Source: Acholeplasma sp. (lineage in GTDB: Bacteria; Bacillota_I; Bacilli_A; ML615J-28; CAG-698). From it: 32,009 nucleotides of DNA. This document shows positions 16,410 through 25,414 of the stretch, piece by piece. The notes under the pieces are model-generated. The model ran no database searches. It was given only the letters and a program-made list of their open reading frames with translations, and was not told the origin of the DNA. Each line of letters opens with the position of its first letter. Position 1 is the stretch's first letter. The stretch is taken from positions 1 to 32,009 of the forward strand of contig DUOW01000020.1 of assembly GCA_012838635.1 (NCBI GenBank), read 5' to 3'. A program made the position numbers and the translations under genes.

Positions 16410-18199
16410 TAATCCTCACCTACAATTCTCTTAATGTCTTTTCTTGGAATCTCCGCAATTTTACCTCTTGCAACTAAAATTAAAGCTGCTCCGATTGCTA
16501 AAACGGCAAAAGACGTAAAGTTAAGTTTAATTTCACGGTCACGATATCTTTGATAAGCATTTGAATAATAACTAGTTTCAAATCCTAAACGGAAGTTAGC
16601 CATTGCATCTTGATATCGATTTTCATTTAGTAATGATTTACCAATACCAATATAAGCAAGCTCGTAATTAGGGTTTTCCGAAACTACATTCTTCCATTCC
16701 TCAGCTGCTTCTGCTAATTGACCATTATATTGATATTCAACTGCTTTATTAATAATTCTAGCAATATCAGTTGGCTCAAAACGAATAACAGCTTTATTGT
16801 ATTTATCTAAAACTAAGATATCTTCACCTTGATAACGAACAGCTGTTGGGCTGTTGATATTATTTAACTCTGGACCAGAATTACCTGAGATGTAAAGTAA
16901 GTTACCTTCATCATCATAAGTAAACAGTCTTCCTTTTTTCTCATCTACTACTGTATAAACACCATAGTCATTAATTGCGATCCCCGCAAACCTAGATGAA
17001 ATCGAAATTCCATCACTAGCGCTACTACCAGCAAGAGAAAAGGCAATATCCCCTATTGGCATATGATAACCATTTTTAACTAACGTATCTTTTCCTGAAG
17101 GGTTAATCTTCTTAATCATATTGTTTGGATCTTCACTATAAGTAGATACTTTGATTGCTCTTGATACAGTATAGATAAATCCTGAATCATCAATTGCTAA
17201 GTTCCTAAACTCAGTATTTACAATCGCTGATTGTTTTTTAAGCTGTTCTTCAGTTGAAAAGTTACGCCAAAACTTATCCCAAGCTGTTAGAGTTGTATAG
17301 TTTACACCGATATAACTCATGAACTCACCAAAGTAGCTCATTTGCATAATACCTTCATAAACAGACTCAGAGATAACAAACATTCTTCCTGTTGAGTCAG
17401 TAACCATTTTTAAAGGTGAGAATGTCTTACCTTCAAAAACAATTGATGTTGGTTGGCTTACAACTTGGATAATATGGTAATCAACAGGATCTAATAGTAA
17501 GATTTGATTGTTACCTTTATCGCAAATGTATAAAACGTCTTGATATTCACCTTCAATAATGAAACCACCTTCATCTCTTAAAGGTCTTAAAGCACGATAA
17601 ACACCAGAAATATTTTTCGGTTGAATATACCATCTTTGACTATCAGCCCTACTTTCAACCGGTGTTTGTAGTGGTGCTGTAAATGTTAACCAGTCAACAC
17701 CATCAGTCGTATTACTAAATAGTTTATTACCTGTATCAGTACCAGTTTTTACTTTTTCGTATTCATCTTGAGTAATTGTATCTGGCCTAATTTCATAACG
17801 AGTAATAATTTCACCTTCATAAAAACGATCAACAGTTTCTCCTTTAAGGCGATATCTTCTTGTTCTTCTTGATTCATCACTACCTTGTTTTAGTTTTAAT
17901 GTGCTATCAAAAACATATAAATAGTTAGATGTTGAATCGATAATGTAAATTGTTTCTTCACCTGTAACCGGGTGTTTAAAAATAAACAAGTCTTCTGGAG
18001 AAGTGAATTGATCAGCTGGTATTCCTTCCCAGGCATTTGAGGTAATTGTATAAATACCATCTTTACTTGCACTCATACCTACAGTTGAGTGGATAGCTTT
18101 CTTCGCATGGTCGTAAGTATATCCACCTTTAGCTTCTACAATAAGTACAGTTGACCCCAGTAATAATAAAGCACTAAGAAAATAAAATATTTTTTTCAT
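16409..18199 (-). CDS. Secreted NHL/beta-propeller and TPR protein with C-terminal membrane anchor
   Basis: A 596-residue protein with a signal peptide (first ~24 residues, cleavage near VEA-KGG). Repeated NHL-like blades follow (PEDLFIFKHPVTGEETIYIID, DVLYICDKGNNQILLLDP, GEDILVLDKYNKAVIRFEP), then a TPR pair at about 482-545 (AEEWKNVVSENPNYELAYIG), a membrane span near 558-578 and a short basic tail. The propeller and TPR would face outward. Such proteins often scaffold others or bind glycans, but its role is not known. The start follows AAAGGA at eight bases. It lies between the first permease pair and YIP1 in a continuous operon, so it is probably part of the same importer. Confidence 0.75.
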   Translation of the reverse strand: MKKIFYFLSALLLLGSTVLIVEAKGGYTYDHAKKAIHSTVGMSASKDGIYTITSNAWEGIPADQFTSPEDLFIFKHPVTGEETIYIIDSTSNYLYVFDSTLKLKQGSDESRRTRRYRLKGETVDRFYEGEIITRYEIRPDTITQDEYEKVKTGTDTGNKLFSNTTDGVDWLTFTAPLQTPVESRADSQRWYIQPKNISGVYRALRPLRDEGGFIIEGEYQDVLYICDKGNNQILLLDPVDYHIIQVVSQPTSIVFEGKTFSPLKMVTDSTGRMFVISESVYEGIMQMSYFGEFMSYIGVNYTTLTAWDKFWRNFSTEEQLKKQSAIVNTEFRNLAIDDSGFIYTVSRAIKVSTYSEDPNNMIKKINPSGKDTLVKNGYHMPIGDIAFSLAGSSASDGISISSRFAGIAINDYGVYTVVDEKKGRLFTYDDEGNLLYISGNSGPELNNINSPTAVRYQGEDILVLDKYNKAVIRFEPTDIARIINKAVEYQYNGQLAEAAEEWKNVVSENPNYELAYIGIGKSLLNENRYQDAMANFRLGFETSYYSNAYQRYRDREIKLNFTSFAVLAIGAALILVARGKIAEIPRKDIKRIVGED

Positions 18200-18203
18200 A
18201 AAC

Positions 18204-19202
18204 TTAATCCTTTAACCCACTCGTAGCCATTGTTTCAATCATACTACTTTGGGAGATGATAAACATCGTAATCGGTACTGTAATCATAATTAAACTTACC
18301 GCAGCTAACGTACCCGATCTTGCAGCACCAGCTGTTGCTATTTGCGATAGGGCATAACTTACCATCTTGAAGTCTTCTCTATAAATGTACATTGCACCTT
18401 GAGTATTCCATAAGCTTTGGAAAACTAAAATAATTAAAGTAATCCAAGCTGGTTTTACTAAAGGCATAACAATTGTCCAGAAAATCTTAAAGTCTCCAGC
18501 TCCATCTAGCTTTGCCGACTCAATATATGATGTTGGTACTTGTGACATAAACTGTTTCATTAAGAATAATCCTAATGATGAACCAATCATCGGCAAAATT
18601 AAAGCTAGTGGATTATCGATTAAACCAAGCCAGTTAAAGATAATATAGTTTGGAATCGATGTTACTGCTGCTGGGAACATTAACGAATAAACGATAATCG
18701 TAAAGATAACATTTCCACCAGGAATCTTATATTTTGCTAGTGGGTAAGCGCACATTGAAGCAATAACTACGTGTCCTACTGTTCCCAAAATAGTTACCAT
18801 AACTGTGTTAAATAGGTATCTAGCAAATGGAACAGTTGAGTTTGCTAAGGCAACGCTTAAATCTGTAAAGTTATCTAAAGTAGGGTTTCTTACAAAAATG
18901 TTTGGCGGGAACTTAAATAACTCATCTAGTGGTTTAAAAGCATTATTAATTACCAAAATTAAAGGTAAAGCACTTAAAATCCCCGCTACACATAGGAAGA
19001 AGAATAAGACTAAGTCTCCTCCTACTGATCTATTAATTCTCTTTTTCTTTTTACTACGACGATGTACCTTTATCGTACTAATTTCAGCGAAAGGACGAGA
19101 ATCAATACTTTTAGCACGTTTAGCATTACGAAGAGCTTTTTTATCTTCTTTTAACTGTGCTTTTTCAGCTGCAGTTAATTTAGCTTTTTTAGCTTGAGCC
19201 AT
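18204..19202 (-). CDS. Carbohydrate ABC transporter permease, MalG type (first pair)
   Basis: A 332-residue CUT1 permease with six spans and the EAA loop IESAKLDGAGDFKIFWTIVMP. The first 60 or so residues are a strongly basic cytoplasmic tail (KKALRNAKRAKS, HRRSKKKKRINRS). Its ATG overlaps the stop of the partner MalF gene by one base (TAATG). It should pair with that protein to form the channel served by the binding protein encoded just upstream. Confidence 0.93.
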   Translation of the reverse strand: MAQAKKAKLTAAEKAQLKEDKKALRNAKRAKSIDSRPFAEISTIKVHRRSKKKKRINRSVGGDLVLFFFLCVAGILSALPLILVINNAFKPLDELFKFPPNIFVRNPTLDNFTDLSVALANSTVPFARYLFNTVMVTILGTVGHVVIASMCAYPLAKYKIPGGNVIFTIIVYSLMFPAAVTSIPNYIIFNWLGLIDNPLALILPMIGSSLGLFLMKQFMSQVPTSYIESAKLDGAGDFKIFWTIVMPLVKPAWITLIILVFQSLWNTQGAMYIYREDFKMVSYALSQIATAGAARSGTLAAVSLIMITVPITMFIISQSSMIETMATSGLKD

Positions 19203-20197
19203 TATGATCCCACCTTTCCAATAATTTTTCTAATTAATTTATTTAAAACGATTGCGGAAACGAAAAGGATTGTCGCAATTGCCGAAGCATAACCCATCTC
19301 GAATCTTTGTCCACCATAGTCTTGCAAGTGGTTTACAATCGTATGACCAGCATAGTTAATAGAAGGGAAACCCGCTAAAGTAGTCGTTACAGCACCTACA
19401 CCAAGTGATGATGAGATTTGTAATACAGCACTAAATAAAAGCTGTGGTCTCATGTTTGGTAAGGTAATATACCATAACTCTTGCCAACGGTTTTTAACAC
19501 CATCAACTGCTGCTGCCTCATATTGTGATCTATCTACACCTTTTAAACCGGCAATCAAAGTTAAGAAGTTAACTCCTAAGCTCATCCAAAGCTGAACGAT
19601 AATTACAATCGGTAAGATGTATTTTTCTGTTTGAAGCCATAGAATTGGTTCTCTAATAAAACCCCATTTAATTAAGAAGGCATTGGCATAGCCATAAATA
19701 TCACTAGAGAAAATCAAACTCCAAATCGTAATCGCACCTCCAGAAATTGAAGGAGCATAGAAAATTAAAGTTACAAATGCTCTTAATTTATCTGGAAGTT
19801 CATTAATTAACCAAGCTAGAATAAATGAAATTAAATATCCTAATGGCCCAGTAATAATTGCGATAATTAAAGTATTTTGAACAGCTATAATGAAAATTGG
19901 ATCATCAAGTAACAATGTTAAGTAGTTAGACCAACCAATAAATTTAGGAGCTTCAAGTAAGTTAAAGTATGTAAAACTTAAAAAGAAACTCATTAAAACA
20001 GGTAAAACTGTAAATAAGAAAAATAGTGCTAAATAAGGAATCATCATTAAATATAATGTTTTATTTAACCAGAATTTTCTTCTTGCTGGTTTTTTTCTGC
20101 TCCAAATGTCTAAACGGCGGGCTGTATCTTCTTTCCACTCACGAAAAGATCTTCTTTTCTTAATAGCTTGGTTATCTACCATAACTTTATCAGCCAT
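19202..20197 (-). CDS. Sugar ABC transporter permease, MalF type (first pair)
   Basis: A 331-residue CUT1 permease with the EAA loop YEAAAVDGVKNRWQELWYITLP and six spans after a basic N-terminal tail of about 45 residues. I prefer the ATG at 20197 (MADKVMVDNQ). A TTG at 20206 would add three residues and overlap the preceding gene by eight bases. The ribosome site GAGAGG is somewhat far from the ATG and somewhat close to the TTG, so the start is uncertain by three codons. It follows the binding-protein gene directly and precedes its MalG partner. Confidence 0.92.
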   Translation of the reverse strand: MADKVMVDNQAIKKRRSFREWKEDTARRLDIWSRKKPARRKFWLNKTLYLMMIPYLALFFLFTVLPVLMSFFLSFTYFNLLEAPKFIGWSNYLTLLLDDPIFIIAVQNTLIIAIITGPLGYLISFILAWLINELPDKLRAFVTLIFYAPSISGGAITIWSLIFSSDIYGYANAFLIKWGFIREPILWLQTEKYILPIVIIVQLWMSLGVNFLTLIAGLKGVDRSQYEAAAVDGVKNRWQELWYITLPNMRPQLLFSAVLQISSSLGVGAVTTTLAGFPSINYAGHTIVNHLQDYGGQRFEMGYASAIATILFVSAIVLNKLIRKIIGKVGS

Positions 20198-20198
20198 A

Positions 20199-23100
20199 CT
20201 ATGCAATATCCTCTCTAGTTATAAAACCAAATTCTTTTCTTTTCTTTGTCAACTCGGCATTAATTGTATTTACATAAGTTAGAAGTATTTCTCGAGGATT
20301 CTTCTTTTCGTTAATTGTTTTTCTAAAAGCATTCTCGACGTTTCTTCCTGTATAGTAACCACCAGCTACTTCTGGAATACCAACTGTATTAACCCATTGA
20401 GAAAGTAAAACTTCTTTTTCTTCTGTTGTCCAAGCCATACTCTTGAAAGCATCCATATTCGCTGTGTTATGACGAGCTGCCGAACCTAAAATTGACTCTA
20501 ATTCCTGAGCATAAGATAATTGTGTTGGAGCGGATGTAACCCACTTTAAGAACTCCCAACTTGACTCAGGATCTTTTGTTTGTTTCATAATAATACCTGC
20601 TGATCCACTTGCAGCACCTTTGTTATTAACGATTCCAGTTTCAGAATCTTTCACACCTGGAATTGGTGCAAAGCCCCATTTACCAGTAATCTCTGGTGCG
20701 AAAACAGCAAGGTAGTTAAAGTTTGTATAATCTACAACTCCAATTGGAGTTTCACCTGTTCTAAATCTGTTTAAGAAACTTGCAGCTGTTGGGAAAGAAT
20801 AATCTGTATAATACTTAACCCAAGTTTCAAATGATTGCAATGCTTCTTCTCTATCTAAAGCTGTTGCTGTTTTATCTTCTGTATAGAAACTACCACCATT
20901 TTGGAATAACATCGAAGCAAACACTTGGTTTACAGCTGCTGATGCACCAACAGCACTTAATGGAAGATAGAATTGTAAGTTAGAAATTTGTAACTCAGTT
21001 ACTAAACTTGTAACTTCATCCCATGTTTTAGGTACTGTCCATCCTCTTTCTTCAAAAATATCTTTTCGATAGAAAGTAACTAAGAAAGATTGGGTGATTG
21101 GTAGAGCATAAAACTCTAAATCATTCACATCTGCTGTTTTTTGTAAAGCATAAGGTGTCATTGCACTATCAGCAAATCTTGGAGTAGATTCACCATTGAT
21201 CAACAATCTAACTCCATATTCGGTAACTTCATATTTAAAGTCATCAAATTGTGAAATATCATAAGAAGCATTTCTTAAAGCATAGTTTACAGGAAGTCCG
21301 TTATATACGTTTAAGGCTACATCTGGGCCTGTACCAGCAAGTGTAGCCGGTAATAAAACTCCGGGATCTACAACCTTTAAAATAACGTTAATTCCGTATT
21401 GGTTAGTAAATGTTGTGTCAGATAAAGTTTTTAAAGCATTAGCTTGCTCTCTACCAGCAACAGCACTAGTTAAGAACCATACTTCAATTTCTTTATCAAA
21501 TCCTTCGGCATGTGTTACGCCAATTGATTGATAATCAAAGAAGAAAGTCATAAAGAAAGCTTTAATATCAAACCATGTTCCGCTAAACCAGTCAGCATTT
21601 GGTTTTGGTAGTTCAGCATCACTACTTGAAACATACAATGCTTCAACTGTAAGTGATTGTTCTTGAATACTTGTAATCCAAGTTCCAAGTGAAGATAAGT
21701 TTTGAACAAACGTTCCTAATCTTTCTTGAATTGTTCTTGGCTTTTCTAAAAATGATTCAAGCTGAATTGCCATTGTATCTAGTACGGATACTAAACTTCC
21801 CTTTTCTCCTGAAAGCTGAGTAATATGTTCTGATACTTCTCTTAATCTAATTGCATTTTCTTCAAAACACTCTAATAAACCAACAATACGAGCATTATCT
21901 CCATATAGGTGATATTCTTGGTATGGGTCTGGGTTAACTGTAGTTATAGAAATGATTTGTAAATACATATTATTTAAATCATTAACAACATTTTTAACTT
22001 GGTTAATCGGACCACCATATGCTCCTAATGTTGACTCTAATCTAATCGTGTTAATTCCTTCATGGAAATAAAACTTATATTTTTCTTCACTATTTCCTAA
22101 AGTAACTAATCGCCAATTTGTACTGTAATTGAAATTAGAGTTATTAGCTTCAATAAATGGAATTTCTCCATTAATATATAATCTTCTTGTAGAGAAAAGT
22201 CCACGAGCTGTATTCTGTTTAGCTTTAAAACTAAGTTCATACATTCCCGCTTCTTCCACATCAACTTCCCATTCAATCCAATCTCCAGGTGCTGTCCATT
22301 TTGTACCACCAATTGAGTTTAGTGTTATTTTAACTGGATGCGATGGAGTGTTTGTTGGCGAAGTACGATCAGCAATCGCATATAAAGTAGGAGATGAACG
22401 TTTTGTTGAATTTTCAGCTTCTACTTGTAACATTACATTACTTGGCTCATTCTTATCTTGATGTTGATTTAGATAATCTTGATAAGTAACAACTTCAGGA
22501 ACTGCTTCAACTGTTAAAGAAATAATACTCATATTTTCTCTAATTGAATCAAAAGTAATTGTATTAGCTCCTGCTTTGAAATAAAACATATAAGGATTAA
22601 CTACATAACCTGTATAATCTCTTATATAGCTTTGATTTACATCAAATATTTCCATTTGTGATGGTTTCATATCATTGCCATTAATGTCTTGAATGATTTC
22701 TCCTTTGTCTTTCCACATTCTATAGAATCTAATGTTTCGAGCAGATTCAAATGGTAATTCACCATTAATCAAAATAATTCTCTCAACATTGGCACCACCA
22801 CTAGTATCTCTAACATTGAAACTTTCATCACGAAGTTTCTCAGCATAATATTCTACTTTCAAATAATAGAATCCTGCCTCAGGAATATCGACAGGAAAAG
22901 TAATACTTCCTGTTTCTGATGTGTAATATCCTGCCTTTTTTTCTCCATTTGGTAAAACAATTGAGTTATTAGGATCATCTACATCCATATACTTAAAGTC
23001 AATTGCATTTGCACTTGGAGTACCCAATGTTATGTCTACTGTAATATCTTCAACTTGAGGTTTTACAATCAAAGGTTTAACGTCTTTATTAAAATCCAAT

Positions 23101-23450
23101 ACTGCTAATCTTTGAGGATCAGAAATACCCGTAGCCTTAGCTCTAATGTAGTTATTGTAATCACCTTCGGGATATAACTCTTCTGGAATATATGAATCTG
23201 ACGTTGTTCGATCTGGTCTAAAACTCTTCACAATTGAAACTGTGATGATTGTTACTAGTAAAACTAAAATTGTAATCCAAATTGCTCGTTTAATCATCTT
23301 CACACGATTAGTTTTACGCTTTAGTTTACTTTCACTTGAATCAACTAAATCATAATTCACAGTAGTAATCTTGACATCTTCAATTGCTACTGCTTCTTTT
23401 TTAACTTCTTCAACTTCTTGTTCTTGAAGTTTCTTTTCTTCTTTACTCAT
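20199..23450 (-). CDS. Membrane-tethered sugar-binding protein with two carbohydrate-binding-like modules
   Basis: A 1083-residue protein. It starts with a charged cytoplasmic tail (1-54), followed by one membrane span (about 55-75) with no lipobox, so it is anchored by a transmembrane helix. Two related beta-sandwich modules follow, at about 135-315 and 340-505. Each has a GxYxL strand (EAGFYYLKVEYYAEK; EAGMYELSFKAKQ) and an ING(E)xPF block, as in galactose-binding/CBM6/35-like folds. A helical linker (510-650) leads to a CUT1-type solute-binding domain (about 653-1075; TGPDVALNVYNGLP, FYRKDIFEERGWTVPKTWDEV). It probably captures glycans and hands them to the first permease pair. The ATG follows AAGGAGAAAACA and overlaps the GH20 stop by eight bases. 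Confidence 0.82.
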   Translation of the reverse strand: MSKEEKKLQEQEVEEVKKEAVAIEDVKITTVNYDLVDSSESKLKRKTNRVKMIKRAIWITILVLLVTIITVSIVKSFRPDRTTSDSYIPEELYPEGDYNNYIRAKATGISDPQRLAVLDFNKDVKPLIVKPQVEDITVDITLGTPSANAIDFKYMDVDDPNNSIVLPNGEKKAGYYTSETGSITFPVDIPEAGFYYLKVEYYAEKLRDESFNVRDTSGGANVERIILINGELPFESARNIRFYRMWKDKGEIIQDINGNDMKPSQMEIFDVNQSYIRDYTGYVVNPYMFYFKAGANTITFDSIRENMSIISLTVEAVPEVVTYQDYLNQHQDKNEPSNVMLQVEAENSTKRSSPTLYAIADRTSPTNTPSHPVKITLNSIGGTKWTAPGDWIEWEVDVEEAGMYELSFKAKQNTARGLFSTRRLYINGEIPFIEANNSNFNYSTNWRLVTLGNSEEKYKFYFHEGINTIRLESTLGAYGGPINQVKNVVNDLNNMYLQIISITTVNPDPYQEYHLYGDNARIVGLLECFEENAIRLREVSEHITQLSGEKGSLVSVLDTMAIQLESFLEKPRTIQERLGTFVQNLSSLGTWITSIQEQSLTVEALYVSSSDAELPKPNADWFSGTWFDIKAFFMTFFFDYQSIGVTHAEGFDKEIEVWFLTSAVAGREQANALKTLSDTTFTNQYGINVILKVVDPGVLLPATLAGTGPDVALNVYNGLPVNYALRNASYDISQFDDFKYEVTEYGVRLLINGESTPRFADSAMTPYALQKTADVNDLEFYALPITQSFLVTFYRKDIFEERGWTVPKTWDEVTSLVTELQISNLQFYLPLSAVGASAAVNQVFASMLFQNGGSFYTEDKTATALDREEALQSFETWVKYYTDYSFPTAASFLNRFRTGETPIGVVDYTNFNYLAVFAPEITGKWGFAPIPGVKDSETGIVNNKGAASGSAGIIMKQTKDPESSWEFLKWVTSAPTQLSYAQELESILGSAARHNTANMDAFKSMAWTTEEKEVLLSQWVNTVGIPEVAGGYYTGRNVENAFRKTINEKKNPREILLTYVNTINAELTKKRKEFGFITREDIA

Positions 23451-25305
23451 TGTTTTCTCCTTGTAATGCTTTGTAGTGAAGCTTTCCTAATTTAAAGACT
23501 GCTTCCAACATTTCCATTGACTCAGCTAGATTGCTTTGTTTATTTCTAGCTAGCCATAACTCTTTTTGTTTATTTAATATTTTTTCCTTCTTAAATAGTT
23601 TTTCCAACAATTTAAGTTTCTTACTTTTAGCTAATTTAGGATTAAAACTTTGCATTAATAATCTTGTAACTAAAACTAAATCAATACTTTGGTTAACCTC
23701 ATCAATAACTAACTTTTTATCTTTAATCTTTAGTTTAGTATTTTTTAGCCCTTTTCGGTAAATTTCTAAATAATCTACTAAAGCTTGATATTTAGCTTCT
23801 TCAATAATGCTGTTTTTAATTTTCTCATAGTAATATTCTAAAGGTGCATCTTGCTTTAAAGCATAACTTGCCCACATATAACCAAAGAAAGTTAATGTAG
23901 CATTTGTAATATAGTAGTTTTCAAATTGATAATAATTACCAATCCCAAGTAAGATTTGGGCAAAGTTTCCTTTTTCATCTTTAAATACTTCTTCGTTTAA
24001 GTATTTAACAACATTAACCATTTCACCTTCTTCTAGACTCCAAGAATAAAATCCTGCAAACACTAAAGGTGCTACAATTGATGGAAGTAATTGCAAGTGA
24101 CCTGCATCACCCCAATCAGTTAGTACAATACCTAAACCATTGTATTTATAAACATTATCACATGCACTTTTAATATTTGCGATAAAGTCATAAGTTCTAC
24201 CAGTAAAACTACACCAACTTGTCGTACCAGGAGCAGCAGCAAATTTAATATTTAACGTTCCTAAAGTTTTTAATGTTTCAGAAAACTTATATGTAGCATC
24301 ATAACCCCAATCAATAAAGATAATATCTTTAGGTAGTTTCTTTAAAGCCTCTTTGTCTTTAATTAAAACATCCCCCCACATAATTGGTTTTTTATCGTAT
24401 TTTTTAACTTCTTCTAACACTAAATTTAAGTAATCTAAATAAACATTACTTAACCCTTCTTTTTCCACAATCTCCTTAGTCTTACCCATCCCAAGTTCCA
24501 TTGGTTCATCAAAGTTAATATTGAAATATTTAGACTTTCGTCCAGGTAACATCTCTTCATACATCTTACTTACTAGTTTGATTGATCTTGGATCTTTTGG
24601 ATCTACTGTCACCGGATCTCTATGTCTACCCCAATAGAAGGCTCCATCAGGACAAATAGCTAAATCTTTATATTCTTTTGTGGCAAGCCATGGTCCCATA
24701 TGACCAAAACCATTTTGGTTAGGAACAAAATCTATTTCTCTTGCAAAACAGTAATCTTCAATTAACCTATATTCATTCTTCGTAATATAGCCATCTTCTA
24801 ATAAATACTTTCTTGCAAAGTCATATTCATAGCTAAACCCCTCTACATATAACTCAAAATGATTCATCTTTAATTCTGCCATAAGATCAATGATTTTGTA
24901 GATAGTTTCGATCGTAGGTACTTTATTACGACTAATATCTAAAGTAAATCCTCTTACTAAAAGCTTTGGTTCATCCCAAATCTCTACAGTTTCGATTCTC
25001 TCTGATTTAAAGATTTGCTTTAAAGTTTGGCTTGCATAAAAAGCTGAAGCTGCATCATTGTAATAAATATCAATCTTATCTTTATCAATAACAATCTTAT
25101 ATGTTTGAATAGATCTTGCCTGTTCATAGATAAAATTAATATCCCCGATTTTGTTTGTTTTCTTTACTTTAAGAAATCTCTTTAGATTATCAAAAACGTT
25201 TTCTAAATTTTCAGTTAAAAAAACGGAATATTTATCTTTCTTTGTAAATTCTTCTTTCGTATATTTAATATACTTAACCTTTGGGTAAATCTTATACAAT
25301 TTCAA
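23443..25305 (-). CDS. GH20-family beta-N-acetylhexosaminidase, cytoplasmic
   Basis: A 620-residue protein with an N-terminal GH20b-like alpha/beta domain (about 1-105) and a GH20 catalytic barrel starting at RGFTLDISRNKVPT (about 118-130). The adjacent Asp266-Glu267 (NINFDEPMEL) fits the GH20 substrate-assisted catalytic pair. No signal peptide is present, so it should act on imported oligosaccharides, releasing GlcNAc or GalNAc. The C-terminal 190 or so residues are helical. The start is a TTG at 25305 after AAAGGA; a nearby ATG at 25309 is out of frame and stops after five codons. It is the first gene after the promoter at 25345 and therefore leads the transporter operon. The exact substrate is not known. 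Confidence 0.85.
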   Translation of the reverse strand: MKLYKIYPKVKYIKYTKEEFTKKDKYSVFLTENLENVFDNLKRFLKVKKTNKIGDINFIYEQARSIQTYKIVIDKDKIDIYYNDAASAFYASQTLKQIFKSERIETVEIWDEPKLLVRGFTLDISRNKVPTIETIYKIIDLMAELKMNHFELYVEGFSYEYDFARKYLLEDGYITKNEYRLIEDYCFAREIDFVPNQNGFGHMGPWLATKEYKDLAICPDGAFYWGRHRDPVTVDPKDPRSIKLVSKMYEEMLPGRKSKYFNINFDEPMELGMGKTKEIVEKEGLSNVYLDYLNLVLEEVKKYDKKPIMWGDVLIKDKEALKKLPKDIIFIDWGYDATYKFSETLKTLGTLNIKFAAAPGTTSWCSFTGRTYDFIANIKSACDNVYKYNGLGIVLTDWGDAGHLQLLPSIVAPLVFAGFYSWSLEEGEMVNVVKYLNEEVFKDEKGNFAQILLGIGNYYQFENYYITNATLTFFGYMWASYALKQDAPLEYYYEKIKNSIIEEAKYQALVDYLEIYRKGLKNTKLKIKDKKLVIDEVNQSIDLVLVTRLLMQSFNPKLAKSKKLKLLEKLFKKEKILNKQKELWLARNKQSNLAESMEMLEAVFKLGKLHYKALQGENNE

Positions 25306-25326
25306 TCATTCCTTTCGTTTTGAGTG

Positions 25327-25339
25327 TATATACTATATA
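25327..25339. promoter_or_regulatory. Palindrome in the leader of the GH20 operon (operator candidate)
   Basis: TATATACTATATA is a perfect 13-base palindrome lying between the -10 and the start codon, and it contains the GntR-like half-pattern GTATATAC at 25326-25333. In DNA this AT-rich it may be chance. Confidence 0.25.
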
Positions 25340-25344
25340 ACAAA

Positions 25345-25373
25345 ATTATACTACAAAAACGATTTTTTTTCAA
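25345..25373 (-). promoter_or_regulatory. SigA promoter for the GH20/transporter operon
   Basis: On the minus strand TTGAAA and a perfect TATAAT are 17 bases apart, with the -10 about 40 bases before the GH20 start. The spacer contains AAAACGAT on the plus strand (25356-25363), the same core as the cre-like site at 6165-6182, so a LacI-family repressor could bind between the two boxes. Confidence 0.85.
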
Positions 25374-25386
25374 GGTCAAATTGAAT

Positions 25387-25414
25387 AAAAAAAGAGCATT
25401 TTTATGCTCTTTTT
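25387..25414 (-). terminator. Rho-independent terminator of the dusB-to-GHL10 operon
   Basis: An 11-bp stem (AAAAAGAGCAT at 25389-25399 with ATGCTCTTTTT at 25404-25414) and a 4-base loop, followed on the minus strand by a run of seven U. The stem begins inside the stop codon of the GHL10 gene. It separates this operon from the GH20 promoter just downstream. Confidence 0.93.
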
